This document shows positions 32,750-46,781 of a stretch of DNA of 64,000 nucleotides, piece by piece. The stretch is from Tubulanus polymorphus (Eukaryota; Nemertea; Palaeonemertea; Tubulaniformes; Tubulanidae). Made by a program: the position numbers and the translations under genes. Under the pieces are notes generated by a model. That model saw only the letters and a list, made by a program, of their open reading frames with translations, was not told where the DNA came from and did no database searches. The DNA is taken from NCBI RefSeq assembly GCF_964204645.1, contig NC_134026.1, positions 24,632,650 through 24,696,649 on the forward strand, written 5' to 3'. The first letter of the stretch is position 1, and each line of letters opens with the position of its first letter.

Positions 32750-35700
32750 AAGCTTCTCTTACGATTCATTGTCAGAGTTCAGATTTCCCCGCGAGATCTT
32801 TCGAAACATTGATATCGCTAAATCGCGTTACAAAATGAGCTAAACTATAAATCGGCAGAAAAACGGTCGAAGCCTTTGAACAATGCCAGCAGACTCATTC
32901 CAAATGGAATATGATTGCTATTGCATCAGAGATGATTGGTATATTGACCATTTTCATGATCAGTCTGTGATTTTTGCAATCAATATCATCTTACACGGGA
33001 GTATTGATTGATGTGCTTATCTGACATATATACGACTACTGATCAATACAGTGTTTATCAGCTAAATATAAAACATTACAGTCAATATAGAAACTTCCTA
33101 CAAAATATTGAAGAAAGCCACTTGAGTCGAATTACATATATCACTACTCAACAAAAAAAAAAACTTCACAAAACTAAGATGAAATTGTCATCAGTGACTT
33201 CTAGACACATCAGAATTTAAAACATTGTTTGCACGGTATTTCTATCCTGCAGAAATGTACGTGATTACACCCAATACTGAGTATTGGTAACCGTCGAAAT
33301 TGTGTCCTTAACACTGATGAGAAAATCTTAGAGTCAGCGACTCTAGCATGCAGGTGCATCATCTTATATTTATTGTCATTATACCACAACTCATACAGTT
33401 GCCCGTCACATCAGTTCTACCAATAATACTTGGGTTCTGGGGAGGGGGCACTCGGTGTGTATGTCTAAGTGTTTGCCATAGTCATATATCTAATGATTTA
33501 GTTACCGATTATGGCCAGCAACCTGCGGTCTGATTTCCTCATCAGTCAAACTGTCATCATACATCTCGCATTATATCCAATTCATCGATAATGGCATTTG
33601 CACATCAAACTCAAGCGATGCATTGATGATTCCTTTATTAATTACAAATTCACCATTCCAATAGTATGAAACAAAATAATGGACATCAAAGAAACTTTTT
33701 TACAAGATTTTCTATTTCTGAAGAATTGATAGCGACTGGAATTAGATGAAGGAACGATGATTAGAACTTTATACAGTAATATCTCAATCAACTTCCTTAA
33801 ACCGGGCCTATCCTTTTGCATAATCGAGCATAAGACAAACCACACCTCACTATTGTCAAAAGCCACTCAGGTGTCAAAGGTTTTCATCATCTTCTAATGA
33901 GGACTAACGTCACATCATCAAGAGAATCTCGTGTATCCCAAAGATACATCATAAGAGAACCACTCCCAGTTTGTAAACCTACTGAGAATTCATCAACTCA
34001 GTCTTGACAGGGCAATATCGATAGGAATATTGTTTGAGAAAAATTTATGAAAAACACTGTCATAATCAATCACAATTTATGACTAAATGAAATGAGTCTG
34101 GCCGATGAAGATACTACATTTTCTTGCCCTTGTGTTGCATTGTGTGTTGTCTTTAAGGCGTTTCATATGACTTAAAGCAGTACAGAACAACTCAATGAAT
34201 AATTGCCACTTAAGACGTGATCCATCTTCTTTAGGCAACAGGAAAACTATTCTCTATCACGAGCAATGTTATCCGTACAAGACACCAAAGCCGAAAACCG
34301 ATTAATGTGAAATTTTCTGCAACAGTAAGCAGGTTTCAGTGCATGTTCGTGATTATTTTTCGATTTTCTTATGTCTGCGCAGTACACCAGCTGTAGCTGC
34401 TAATACGACCTAAGAAATAGTTGTATCTATTGAAACTAGGGGTCCATGGACAGTACGCCCACTTGTTGAAATGTTTAACATCGAACAATTTCAATATTCA
34501 AGGACCCTCATGAATACAGTAATCAATGACCTTGAAACTCTCCTCAATCGCAGAACATGTCATGAGCTACTACAATTGATTGCGGTAGAAAAATATGCAT
34601 AGGTAGCAATATATATGGAAATACCATGTTATTCCATCATTCCCAAAATGTTTAAGATCCCTTCCCTAAGTATACCCATCTCAAATTTCAATGAAAAGTG
34701 ACAAAGCATAAAGAACCTACAGCCCAATAAAGTCACACGAAGACCATCTTGTTCCCTATTAGCCTGATTTTTAGAGTGAAAATTGGCCCCAGAGGCCAAC
34801 GGAACATCATTTTTGGGCTGCAAATGTGTCTAGGATAAATACATGTATAAAACTAAATATCAAAACTCGTGGCGAATGGCAATTCTAGAGAATGGGGAAC
34901 TACAAACACTATTGTGGCAAGCAAGGATGCGCCAGCTTCGCTAGTAGTTACTTGGTCTTTCGCGTTCAATTTCTTCTACATTTCAATGAAAACCGAATGA
35001 ACTTTTCTCTTAAACAGGTCAAATGTTATGGAAACTACACCGATATCTAAGTAGAAAAATAAATTTTAAGTATATTTATAGGGTGGTATGATAAAGTGTG
35101 GATTTGGGAGCCTAAATTTCAGTTTGAAGTTCATTGAAAATGAACTGATTTTGACAATGAAAGACTGAGTATTCGTCACTCCATCTCGCAGGGAAACCTG
35201 GCATTGCACCTCCCCATCGGCTCGGTATGCAATTTTCACAAGCGGTCGAGATCGCTGAGCTTGAAACCAAAATGTTAGATATTTTTGCCGACTTTTCCAC
35301 AAAATTCATTTCACGCTACAAAATCGCTTTACGATCAACCCATTAGCCAATTGAATTGGATCTTTTAATCATGTGATCAAACAAAATGGCACCACCCATG
35401 ACACCAGCAAAAACTACAGGCTAGTTTTTGCCATGGGGCAAAACACTATAGATTACTGGAACTATTATTACCAATCTCAAGAACTTAAATTCTACAAAAT
35501 GTGAGACTAACATCATTGTCTATAAAATGTTTACACATTGTATAGGCTATTGTAGATCATGATCATTGATCTTTTTGGCTGTACAGTTTGTATAATGTAG
35601 GTAGGCCTATATAATATCTCGTACTATTTGTCTATAAGCGACTAGTGGAAAAATTGCATCATTTTGCCAGTGGATTTGCATTAAAATGCCCTGCGCTGTT

Positions 35701-37933
35701 GACTAGACACTGTTTTGAATGAGTCAGATAATTGCTCGAAACATCATCTAAAGCGCTCGGCTCCTTTCTGATATTTCAGAACCCACGAAAACTGGTGCAA
35801 TCGGCAACAAATCTAGTGTGTCCCAGCTAAAGAATTTAAGCCAATAATACATAGTCTTCTGTAACTTCAACAATGCTAAATGTAACAGCCAATGGACTGG
35901 TTAGTCATTTACCAGTTTTAGTCGGGTAACTACATCCTCTCCAACCAATTTCTTGAATGAAAAGAGCAAAGTAATAACATGATTCAGGGGATCAAAACAT
36001 GTTAACAGTTTTCCTATTGTTTGTCACAGCCATGAAGAGGCAAGTGTGAACAGAAATCTGGTATATCTTTGATAGAAGCAGAGCCGAGTGAAGTAGCTTA
36101 AAGAAATGGTTGCATGATCACTCTTCAGGGGAAATGTGTCATTTCCTTTTAGTGTAAGTTGTTCTGTGGATAATATAATCCGTAGATAGAAGTCCCGATA
36201 CTGACAGTAGTGTATTTGGTGACGGTGCTTCAACAGAAAAAAACAAACAAATAAGTATATCCGAAGATATGGACGTTATACTACACGAGAGTTATATAAT
36301 ATTCATAGAAAATAAAACTGTGCTCAACTTTCCAGGAAAATATGTCTCTCTGCTCTCGTGAACGATAAATTGCTGAGACTAAGAGATATTGAAAAAAAGG
36401 TATCAAATAAGAATAATCCTGCTCTTCTGATAAGCTTTCCAGATTGGAAAGCCGGAAAGGATGAATAATGCATGACTTTGCTGATGAATACTGGAATATA
36501 AGAGACAATTTCTTTCATTAGTTGAGTGTTTTTGGGCCAAATCAATTATATTGAAACATTACAGACACTAATTATTTTGGAAAAATTTTTCTATAATCCT
36601 CTCTTTGAAGCGAACAAACTGTCAACCGTTTATTAATCTTGATAATGTTCGACCAGTTGTATGCGATCAACTAAATAAAAACGCTATAAAATATCAATGA
36701 AATCTCATTTTCATCGGTCACTACTAAAGAAGAATTTTGAAACTTGAAACTTAATGAGCTGCCGAAGTATAGTTTTTGAAAAATAAAATCTGTTTACATG
36801 TCTCACTGGCATTAACAATTTATATATCAATAAGTAAACATCTAAACAAACAATGATTGTTCTCCTTTCATGTGAACAAGTGAACATCTATCTGCACAGG
36901 TGAAGTAAGTTATCAGGAAATTTTGATAAAAAGATGAGTTTTAATGTCGCGACCGAACTTCAGATTAGATATATCTATAGTCTAGATATATAAGATATAT
37001 AATCTTACATTCAATGACAATGAACGCTAAAATGGGAGAATGGCGCAAGTTAGGTTTTTAACTCACTCCTTTTATTCATAATATATACCGGATACTACAG
37101 TAAAATGGATGGAAATCTGATGCATGCAATAGAGAGAGAGTTAAAATATTAGATTGAAATATCGCAGTTGAATAAGTTTTGGATGCTGCCGGCAGTTCTG
37201 TGATTTTGCTTATTTCTTTTGATTGGATTATAAGGAGTACGGAGAATTTTTTATTAAGGCTTAAGTTTCAATTACCTAAATTGATGCTGATGAGAAAATT
37301 AATGCCTTCAGGTGGAAATTGCAGAGCGTTATTTCTACGGACATCAAAGGGGTTGTCTGTGACCAATGTAGATTTATCCAGACTATGGCGAGACATCATT
37401 GCATTGCGTGCGAACTGGTTATTCATTTTTACATGTGTGACTAGATTTTATACATATACAGTTTCACCCGGGGAACGCATTCTGAGAAAATAAATGTCAT
37501 AAGCAGGTTGTTAATGATTTTCTTGAATGATTTCAATATCATTTCGATTGAAGCCACATCTGACATTTTCCCAACTCGCTTTAATCAACAAGTATAATAA
37601 TAAGCAGAAGCAAACATATCCAGCGCTTGTGTCTAGACGGGCTTCTAATATTCTTTAAAAAAACATGGTTCATAGATGGATAAATAGGCTTTCTATGGTT
37701 CTTTTGCCATTTTGTCACTTGCTGCAGTTGACTATGGATGTATATACTATCGATTAATATAGGTATATCTAGGTTATGTGTCCAAGACTATTCTGACCAT
37801 GCTTGACACTTACATTAAGATTCATATCCATAGTATTGTGGTGACAATAGCTGTTAATGGTTATTTCCAGCCTTTCTCTACATGTAAATGCGCATTAACA
37901 GCCATTAATTTCAGAAAAGTTGGAAATAAAACT

Positions 37934-37979
37934 GAAAACGTGATAAAATTCACCACGAAAACGTGATAAAATTCACCGC
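37934..37979. repeat. 23-bp tandem duplication
   Basis: Two near-identical copies of GAAAACGTGATAAAATTCAC plus three bases, back to back; they differ by one base at the end. Confidence 0.75.
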
Positions 37980-38798
37980 AAAACCGAGTGTTATCGTCAT
38001 ATTTACAAATCAGATTCATTATCATTGATTATTTTCTATGTGATTATAGAAGTGTAATGATAAGACAAGGCAACGACAATCAATTCCAATTTCATGATAA
38101 AAACTGGCGTCATTCATTTTCATACGAATAACATACATGTCTAAAAACTAATAATGAAGCGAAAAATGTAGGAAACTGTATTCAAATAATTTCCAAAGCA
38201 AAAATTGAATTTATACACATGAATATTAATAACAGGATATGCATAACTCGCATTCATGAAATTTCAATTTTCAAGAGGAAAATATATTGGCCTTTAACAA
38301 TGTGAGCATAATATTACATGAGTAAATCGAAACGCTCATTTAACATCTAACCATTTTCTCTGATTCGGCCTTATATAATGTTAGCTTTAGGCAACTTTTA
38401 CTTTGCCTGTGATGAAAAGTGCAAATGATAAATAGTAAAGCAAATAATGTAAAAGCATCCTGGTTCCAGCAAATCCAGTGAATCTCTAAGGCTTTAGATA
38501 TACCACGAAAAAACTGATAATAATTCTTAGCGAGTTGCCCCAAAGCTACTTCTGTCATTTAAGTGAATTAGATACGCAGAACAAGGGTAAAAACCTAGCA
38601 CTCATGATATACGATCATACAAAAGCATACAAACAGTAGTTTTATCAGACAAACATATAATAGATAGAAGTTAAATAAGACTGAAAAATTTCAAGAACTA
38701 GAGATAAACAAGATTAGGTGAAAACTAGTTTCGCATACTTCAAAAAGTTTTCAAGCGAAAAACGTTTTATCTAAAATGTTCTAAATGAAGAGACTTAC

Positions 38799-38918
38799 AA
38801 TTATTACAGGTATCCTACTACCAACTAATTCAACTTCATGAACGGTGTATCTTCTTGTCGACAAATCATGGGTAAGATGCAGGTAAGAACTCGGGTTTTC
38901 CATTGAAAATTTCCTCAT
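38799..38918 (-). CDS. possible MAST alternative first coding exon (38.8 kb)
   Basis: 40 codons from ATG at 38918 (or 35 from the in-frame ATG at 38903) to a GTAAGT donor in phase 0. Ends HEVELVGSRIPVII. Phase-compatible with the exon at 27348-27546. No recognised domain. Confidence 0.42.
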
Positions 38919-41900
38919 TTTGTGTTCATAATCCTACAGTCGACTTTCGTAGTAAGCGTCGATAATTCTGACGATAAATCGTATCTTTTGTCCACGCTTC
39001 ATTCAGAAACGTACCGGTAGATAATAATCATCTTTCTGAAGATTAGTTTTTAATGAATGAAAACGATGTATTCACATCCGATATCTTTCAATCAGATCGA
39101 TTATTAATTTGTCGGCGTGCAGTTGTCTCTTCAGCGAATAGTATAACAATCATTCAGCCTTCAGGAAGCAATGTGCTCTCCATAAAAATGGATATCACAA
39201 CATAAATGAAGTGCTAACAACTAGAAATGCAGGAGGCGGTGTACAGTGACATCACAATGCCACCTCTGCTATACACAGCAATGTTTTTCCAATGTGCTTT
39301 TAGCATGCAGTGAATGAAACAGGAAGATACAGCACATGATGTTTCAAAGGAGAAAAATTTGCTGTCATTTGTATTAATTCGTGATGCACCGATTCAAACA
39401 TATGCAACGGCATGCAATACATATTTCATCATAACCCAGCTGACATCAATACCTGCAGGGGACAATTGACAAGAAAAAAATTAAGAGAAGGCATCGTCAC
39501 ATCAGATATGATAAGTAGTTCATAAGAGTGTGAATATCATGACCAGTCTTTTTGAAATAAATGGGATTTTCTTGTGTATTTTCTGGCAATTCATGTCTCA
39601 GTTAGAAGAAGGTAATTCGAACATTGTCTCCTCTATGGAATATTGAACCATTGGCAAGCGATGGTTCATGTCAATCTGTCTGCTTACTGTCTCAAGTAGT
39701 CGCCTTCACATCCAATATTCTTAAAGCGGTCCAAAACGGCTACAGCTTTCTGTCTCTTTATGATGATCATATATGTGCAACGAATCAATAGGCTAAGTTT
39801 TTAGGCGAAGGCAGCAAAATAACGACAGAAAAGCAAATAGACGTTCTGACGCGCAAGCTAATTACTGGACAGCGAAGATGGACATAAATAATCCACACAG
39901 GAAACACCACGCATCTGTTTCAATAAACTACTGATAAAAGATAATGTATGAAATAGCCAAGAGATTCCTGTTGGTAATAAAATATTTAATATAGATCTCT
40001 TGCTGGTGGCAAGGACCAGTCATCAAATTATTTCTTGATCACGTTTTTTTCTAGTTCTTATGCACAAAATCGTGAGTCAAATCAGGGAGCAGGTACGTGG
40101 ACTATCGCCAATGTGATACTTGATGAATTTACCAATTCAGCACAATAAAACGCCACTTTTTAATTTTGGTAAAATATCGATTTGCACTGTGAGCACCGAT
40201 GTAAGGAAGATGATAAAACGATGTTAAATTCAATACGATTTTAACAAGGAGAATATATACAATCCTCATTGATTTAACAGAACGGTTATATCTATTCTTA
40301 TGACGAATGCGTCATCACGAAAAAACTTCTGAATGAAATCGAAATAAAACCATTTCCAACCTACACTCAAACAACAGCGATACATGTAAATATAAAACCA
40401 CACAAAAAAAAATCTACTTTTACGTAAATTCGAATACCATGAATAAATCTATAACTGCCTCCACTGAGATGCATTAATGGCGGCTTAATTCGATCAATTT
40501 CAGCACACATTTTAGTTTTCATTCACTAACAAAGCTATAAAAATATGTATTTCTACAAATCGGTAGAATTTAATGAATTGTACAGGATCCGTACAGATCA
40601 GTCATTCCTGGATATATAGGAGTTTTCAAGGTGTTTCAAAGGAGAAAACTTCGAGGAAGGGTCTGCACCACTTTATATCCAAATAACAGTACACTCCTTC
40701 TAAATCAGTAGTTTATCTCGGTAAACCAGTAATTCAGAAGCAAATTTCTATCCTTAACACCATGTTAACTCGTTTCTTGGTAAATTTGGTTAAAAAATTC
40801 CTATTCCTGGTCCTGACTGTACTGATAGGCATAGTCTAGTGTATAACCATAAACTCGACAATAATTTCGAATTACCTATTTCTCCAAGTTGAAGGAGTTT
40901 TAAAGGAGCTTCAAGTATTTTCTGTTTAGAGGGAGTTTATAAGGAATCAACAAATCGTAGAGACCATGTTACTAATTAAAATGATGCCTGAAAATTGAAA
41001 ACTTAAACGGTCCATTCCGTATGAAATGACTGATATTATATCAGAGTTCACATTCAACCACTGCAAAGGTGTTCAGTAGCAGCGCCATCTATGAAAAGAA
41101 TTAGTAATGATCAACGCGAATTGTGAACAAAATACACTAGTGACATCTAACAGAGGAACTGAACACTAAACCATTGCTTAGATAAACTAACTCACGATCT
41201 AGCATTTCTTGAATTATAGAAATATTACTGAAAAGTTTTCAGCAGGCTTAGACAATTTGAAGCAACATATCATTTTGGCATTCTAATAAAATTTCCCATT
41301 GATTTCTTACATTGCAACCCCCCTGAAAATGAATGTAAAAAAATGTCTAAAGAACATTTAATTACTGTTAAACATTCCACTGTTTCACTGGATTTATTGA
41401 ACAGTAATATTTTTCGACCAACATCTGTTTTTAGCAAAAATTAATTATGGGATAGTGTCTTCTAACAGTGAATGAGCAATCTATTATAATTAAGCCGGTG
41501 AATGTTCCAATTATCAGCTTTGTCAGTGTTGTCAAAAAGTTCAATTTATCAGCGCGTTTCCATGACAACCAAGTTTTATCATCTTAGCAGACACTTTCAA
41601 ACAGACAGACTATTATTCAGGTTACCAACCTATGAATAAAATTCATTTCACTCAAAGAGACACGTCTTTCAACTTGAATGGTGACAGTCGACTAGAAATT
41701 GGAAAAATTACAGCTGTCATACGGACCAAGGCTATTCGCAAGTGAGTTATAACAGATTTACTTATGATGAAATCAAAGATAACCTGTTTCGTCCCCAGCA
41801 AGTGTGGTGGGTTTGTAGGGGACACATATAGCAAATTAAAATTAATTAACCAATGAAATAGGCTAAATAAAAGGAACAATTCTCTATTTTACGATACAAA

Positions 41901-43182
41901 ACATTGAACAATATGACTCGTAGGGAAACTTATGAAGTAACAGGTATCATGTAGATCTCTACATGCTTATAGAATGCTTACAGAAAAAACGTCTTCTTTT
42001 GAAAGAAAACATAAACTAGACCTGTAGCAAAGAGTATATGCAGCAAAGGTTACCGCATTGATAATTTCATATAAGTGTACATTACACATGTAGAACAAGC
42101 CGCACTCGCCAGGGGTAAACTTCAGTAGAACAAGCGAACAAGCCGAGCTCTCCGGGGTAAACTCCGACCCTGGAGATGAAAACTATACATCAACTTGTCA
42201 AATACATGTGAGTTTGCCAAAGCAAGCTTAGCATAAATGGCTTACAAACCATACACAAACTGAAACTGTATCAGTTCATCACACGGGACTCTCGTCGATA
42301 TCAATGTTTGTCGGGAACGCAATGCAGTCCGAGTCAATAAAGAAGAAAATTAATTTACATCAGAAAAAAAACTATTAAAGGGATCAGGACGTCTATTGTC
42401 ATTATCAAACCAGATTCGTCCGATCAATCTCATCTTTCAATCAGAAGCTTTCTGAGCACTGTAAATATGACTAAAACAGGGTTACTGGTTACTTTGTGAT
42501 CATCTTACTGCAGATAGACTAATGCATATGTACTCAACTAAAAAATAAACCACAGCTGATTTTTTAGAAGAGGATGTGGTTGCCATGAGTGGGAACAAAT
42601 GAAGAACTGATTTCCTGACATCTATATTCATGGAAATTTCAACTAACAGAATGATTTCATTCCATGGGTGTAAAAAACGTTCTAACATGAAAATCGCGGA
42701 ATTCAATCCTTATGGTTGACTTTTAAGGAAACTTATAACGGACAAATACAGTATAAACCGATGAAGTCAGGCTGCAGTGTGGCGTTGTAGTTAAACCATC
42801 GATCAGTTCAAAGGCCAGTCCAGGACAATTCTGACGTTATTCATGTGTGGTAATCCTGTTCCCCATGGAAACATATAAGAACATCAATATAAATCTATCG
42901 ACAACCGTCCAGATAGCACCGTGAACCCTCTTGAACTTTATACTCAATGATTTAATCGGAACTAATTGTTCAAAATCTTCGCAAGATAAATACCCGAATT
43001 CGAGACTAATACAAAATTGAGCTGAAATCATGCGAGATGTACAAATCTTTTGTCAACTGTTCTTTGAAAATACACGTAGAATATAAATTTCAGTTTCAGA
43101 CAGTTTCAACCTCTAAAGGTGATTCTCCCAGATTCTGGCGTTGAGCTTGCGTCAGTAAAATATAGTTTAAACCGATACTGAC

Positions 43183-43236
43183 CTGTAGTGAGTGACAGTG
43201 TTGAAGATGTAACCTTCTCACCCAAAGATTCTCCAT
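43183..43236 (-). CDS. possible MAST alternative first coding exon (43.2 kb)
   Basis: 18 codons, MENLWVRRLHLQHCHSLQ, from ATG at 43236 to a GTCAGT donor in phase 0. Compatible in phase with the common MAST exon at 27348-27546, but too short to be convincing. Confidence 0.25.
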
Positions 43237-45015
43237 CGGATTGTTTTTAGATAAAACCGAACGAAACTAGAGTAAATCCGAAATTATTCATCATTTTGAG
43301 GAAATCGATACGGTCCGATGTCGGCAATGCGCAGAAAACAACTCTGTCGAGATACATCTTCAGGATGATCCCAATACAGCTCGACGCGGCTGCTCAACTG
43401 GTGCACCTGATATACACTGGAGTAGGTCTCCTCCGACACCAAACACTACTGTGCGCTACGTGCTCTGACTGCCACCAATAACCATTCCTGATTGATTCAT
43501 TTCAGTATGGGACAGGACACCAAATAATTTACTTCCGAAACACACCGAAAAATATCCCGTTGCATTAAACCTCGAAACAATACTGAAACAACATTGCCGA
43601 CGAAATATTCAATAATGATATTCCATATAAATCTCGCCGATTTTTCAATGATTTCATAATTTCTCGGTGAATACGCCTCGGAACATAATAATAGAGGCAC
43701 CGCAGAGCTTTCATGTATCGTATCTTATTTATCGGAATAGGGGTGAGTAATGGTGATGACATCATAGTAGCAACAGTTCACCAGTAGGACTAGGTAGATA
43801 CGGTTCAGCGTAGAACCACAAACAATCCTATCTCTAGACTTTTAACAGCAATTAAACAATAATTAGACAAGACAATCTCTAACGACGCAGATGGTCATTA
43901 ACTTAATGAGGCTCCAAATTAATTGGTTTCTCATTATGCGTGCTCGATAGTATTTTTCGATGAATAATTGCAATGCGTCTGAATAATTTGATTCCAGCTC
44001 ATCCGTAATTAGTAATTCCACAATGAGCAGCGTCATGTATATTTGAATAACCAATTCATAAAAATCCTGAGGTCTAAACCCCTAAAGCTTGCCATAAAAT
44101 ATCACCTATAACGCTACATTGATCAACATCGGGATCTCATAAATCATTACATGTACTGTTGTTATCAACCATTATCAGAAAATATGTCTCATTAACGTAA
44201 GAGCATAAACCCATTTTACTATAGCAGGATATGAGGACATTTCTATTCCATTAACGTCATTGATCAGGAATTGCCATTTCGTATTTAATTATAGAAAAGT
44301 ATTGATAAGGCTTTGTCAGTATAATCAGGTGGGCATGATCAACGATTTACCAGTAATATGACATCAAAATACAAATAATAACAAATAGAATATTCTTCAA
44401 AACGTTCAGAATAATTCAAGCACTCATAAAAGCCCTCTCTAAATACAGCTGCCAATCATTGTCTAGGGTCTAACAAGTATGAAAACACATGTATTTGTTC
44501 CCTTTTCAAAATAATGCCATAATATCAGCCAATAGCTTAATCATAATAGAGCATAACATAGGGGCCGTATTCAAAGGTCAATAACTAATTTGACTAATAC
44601 TATAGGTTCTTTTTGAACGAAAAGCTTTTGAGCAACCAGACAAAAAGTTACTGTGTAATGAACCAGTTCTGGTTGTCCTATGTACACTAGAATATTTTCA
44701 GGCTGTTTCAGAACAGTTACAGCTCGACAATGCAACAGACTTAATCAAGCTTAAAAATATATTTCAATATATGCATGTTGTTCAAGTACTTAAATGCATT
44801 CCAATTGATCAGAGCCATTTGTCATGTGAAAAACAGACTGGTTAAAGCTAGGGGCCTACTCAACAATAGAACTCCATCAGAACACACAAAATGGCCCATA
44901 AGTAAAATTGGCCTCAACCACCGGGTTACCATGCCAAAGTTTTTATCAGAACTACCATACAATCTGAAACTTAAAAACATACTAATATCTACTCAAATAT
45001 ACACCTAGGGCCTAC

Positions 45016-45378
45016 CTCTTCATCAGTGATATTGTCAAATTCTTTACACGCTTTTTTCACAGCCAGCAGTAAACTACTTCTATCATCTTCTTTCACGACT
45101 TTATACACATTTATCAGTTCTTCATCAGTCAATGCCTTGAATTTGTCAAGTGAAAAATCGGATGGAAAATAATGCATGAACGGCAACAACTGATGACGCT
45201 CCATGAATGACAAATAAGCCGAATTTTTCCTGATGTGTAAACGTGGTGGTCGACTGGTTTGATGGCGAATTACTACCGGTTTTGATGATGAAATATTTGA
45301 ATCTTCCTCACGAAAAACATCATCCGAATCACCAGCATCCTCGGTCATTTCAACAATACTACTATCTGCCATCATCAT
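45016..45378 (-). CDS. first coding exon with SAM-like domain (distal MAST exon or separate gene)
   Basis: 121 codons from ATG at 45378 (one of three consecutive ATGs, with an in-frame TGA six bases upstream) to a GTAGGC donor in phase 0. The first ~45 residues are acidic then basic. Residues ~50-115 look like a SAM domain: YLSFMERHQLLPFMHYF, SLDKFKALTDEELINVY, EDDRSSLLLAVKKA. SAM domains mediate protein-protein oligomerisation. The only phase-0 acceptor with family support downstream on this strand is the MAST exon at 27348-27546. This may therefore be the most distal first exon of MAST, or the only exon I can find of a separate gene. Confidence 0.65.
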
Positions 45379-46605
45379 ATCTCAACACTGGACAAATAAT
45401 TCACAATTCTCTAGGTTAGCTGTCCTCATTCCAGTTCAACAGCTACTAAAAACACATACAAGAACCAGTCATAAGTTTAATGTCTAATGGCTGAAATAGC
45501 TGTCAAATCAAAATAATCGATCTTTTAAAAATTGAAAAAATATTACCTATACTTTAAGATTAGCTTATCAGAAACAGGTAAGGGGGCCTAAACCCTGCTG
45601 ATATGTAATCTGATAATAGAAATGTAATAATATCTCAGTTGGGGAATACTTCTTGCTAATCGCAAAGTTTCAATGTCAACAATATCAGTTGCACGCATTT
45701 AAAAAGCTTTTTTAAAAGGGACTTTTTAAGAGATTCATTTATTTGGAGGATCCTACTTTCACTGAGAACACTCATCGAAGTGTATATACAGCTGGTGGCA
45801 TGATTGACACAGGCATACGTAGAAAGGAATGATTGAAAACTGCAGTCCCTTTTGTGGTGCCGAAGTATACAGTACCGTACGTACGGAACAAATACATTAT
45901 TCATACAATGTATCATAATGTAGGCCTGCTAGATATCTGTGAGCATTCACTGAGATATCATGATTGCTCACAGGCTAGATATAATGGTAAGCCATGAGGC
46001 CTATACACTTTAGTCTTGGAGTAATAAGACTGAATAGGGTTTATGAGTTTTAGTAGCGCGGGTAACCCGTGGACCATCAGAGGCCGACCATCAGACTATA
46101 CGTAAGTCATCTCACAAGCTCACCACCACAGTTGTGATGGTTCCCACTAATGGTTCCCACTAAATTGATGATGATGATTTAGCCACTTGGCCCTTCTGAC
46201 TGTGAAACCAAAAAAGCAATAGGCCCTGAACTGGACATGGAAAGCCCAAGCCGGGATTTTAAAAACTTTTTACTCCAGCAGCTTTGGTAGTGCAGCCTAA
46301 TAAAGAAACATTGTATTGGGATGGTCTTTAGTGGGTCAGACTCTCCCTGAATATTTATGATTTTTGGATAGGCTTAAACGATACAAATGGAGGGAAAAGT
46401 GTGCGATATATTACTATTCTAATCAGTGATGAAGCTAAGTAAAAAAGATGTTTGTGTCGACGACGCATCCATGGCCATCCAACATGAAAATGCGACAAAT
46501 CGCTCCTTTTTAACCGATGTTACGTTACCTATTGCTTTTTGAGACATATTCAGCCGTACTCGTGAAACCTGTTTTATTCAACCACACCAGTTAAATGCAC
46601 TAAGT

Positions 46606-46781
46606 TCAATTACAACGACCGTTAAAGCCATACGTGTTAACAAAAACCGACTCCAACACACACACCAACCCTACAGCTGATCGGCCATAGTTGCCGTATC
46701 TTCCATTGGTGGCAGCACCTCCCGGTCGATGTCCTGGCATCTGAATTTGACCAGATAAACCCATTGTACCACGGAATAGTT
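46606..46781 (-). CDS. LMBRD2: probable alternative last exon of LMBRD2
   Basis: An acceptor (tcatag) at 46782 opens a phase-1 frame of 58 codons: ELFRGTMGLSGQIQMPGHRP, then a Gly/Asn/Tyr-rich stretch (NGRYGNYGRS), ending in TGA. Phase 1 is exactly what LMBRD2 exon 11 (48823-48948) leaves. A minus-strand AATAAA sits at 46573-46578, about 30 bp after the stop, as expected for a terminal exon. It would replace the usual C-terminal exon at 48436-48668. I do not recognise the peptide. Confidence 0.45.

Larger units (their letters stand above)
29615..45015. other. gene-poor stretch upstream of MAST
   Basis: About 15 kb with no exon recognisable by family sequence. It holds scattered candidate first exons (entered separately), simple AT-rich palindromes such as near 36960-37010 and a 23-bp tandem duplication at 37934-37979. 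If the SAM exon at 45.2 kb belongs to MAST this is one large 5' intron region; otherwise it is intergenic. Longer open frames, for example 31002-31328 on the minus strand, show no splice or family support. Confidence 0.5.
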
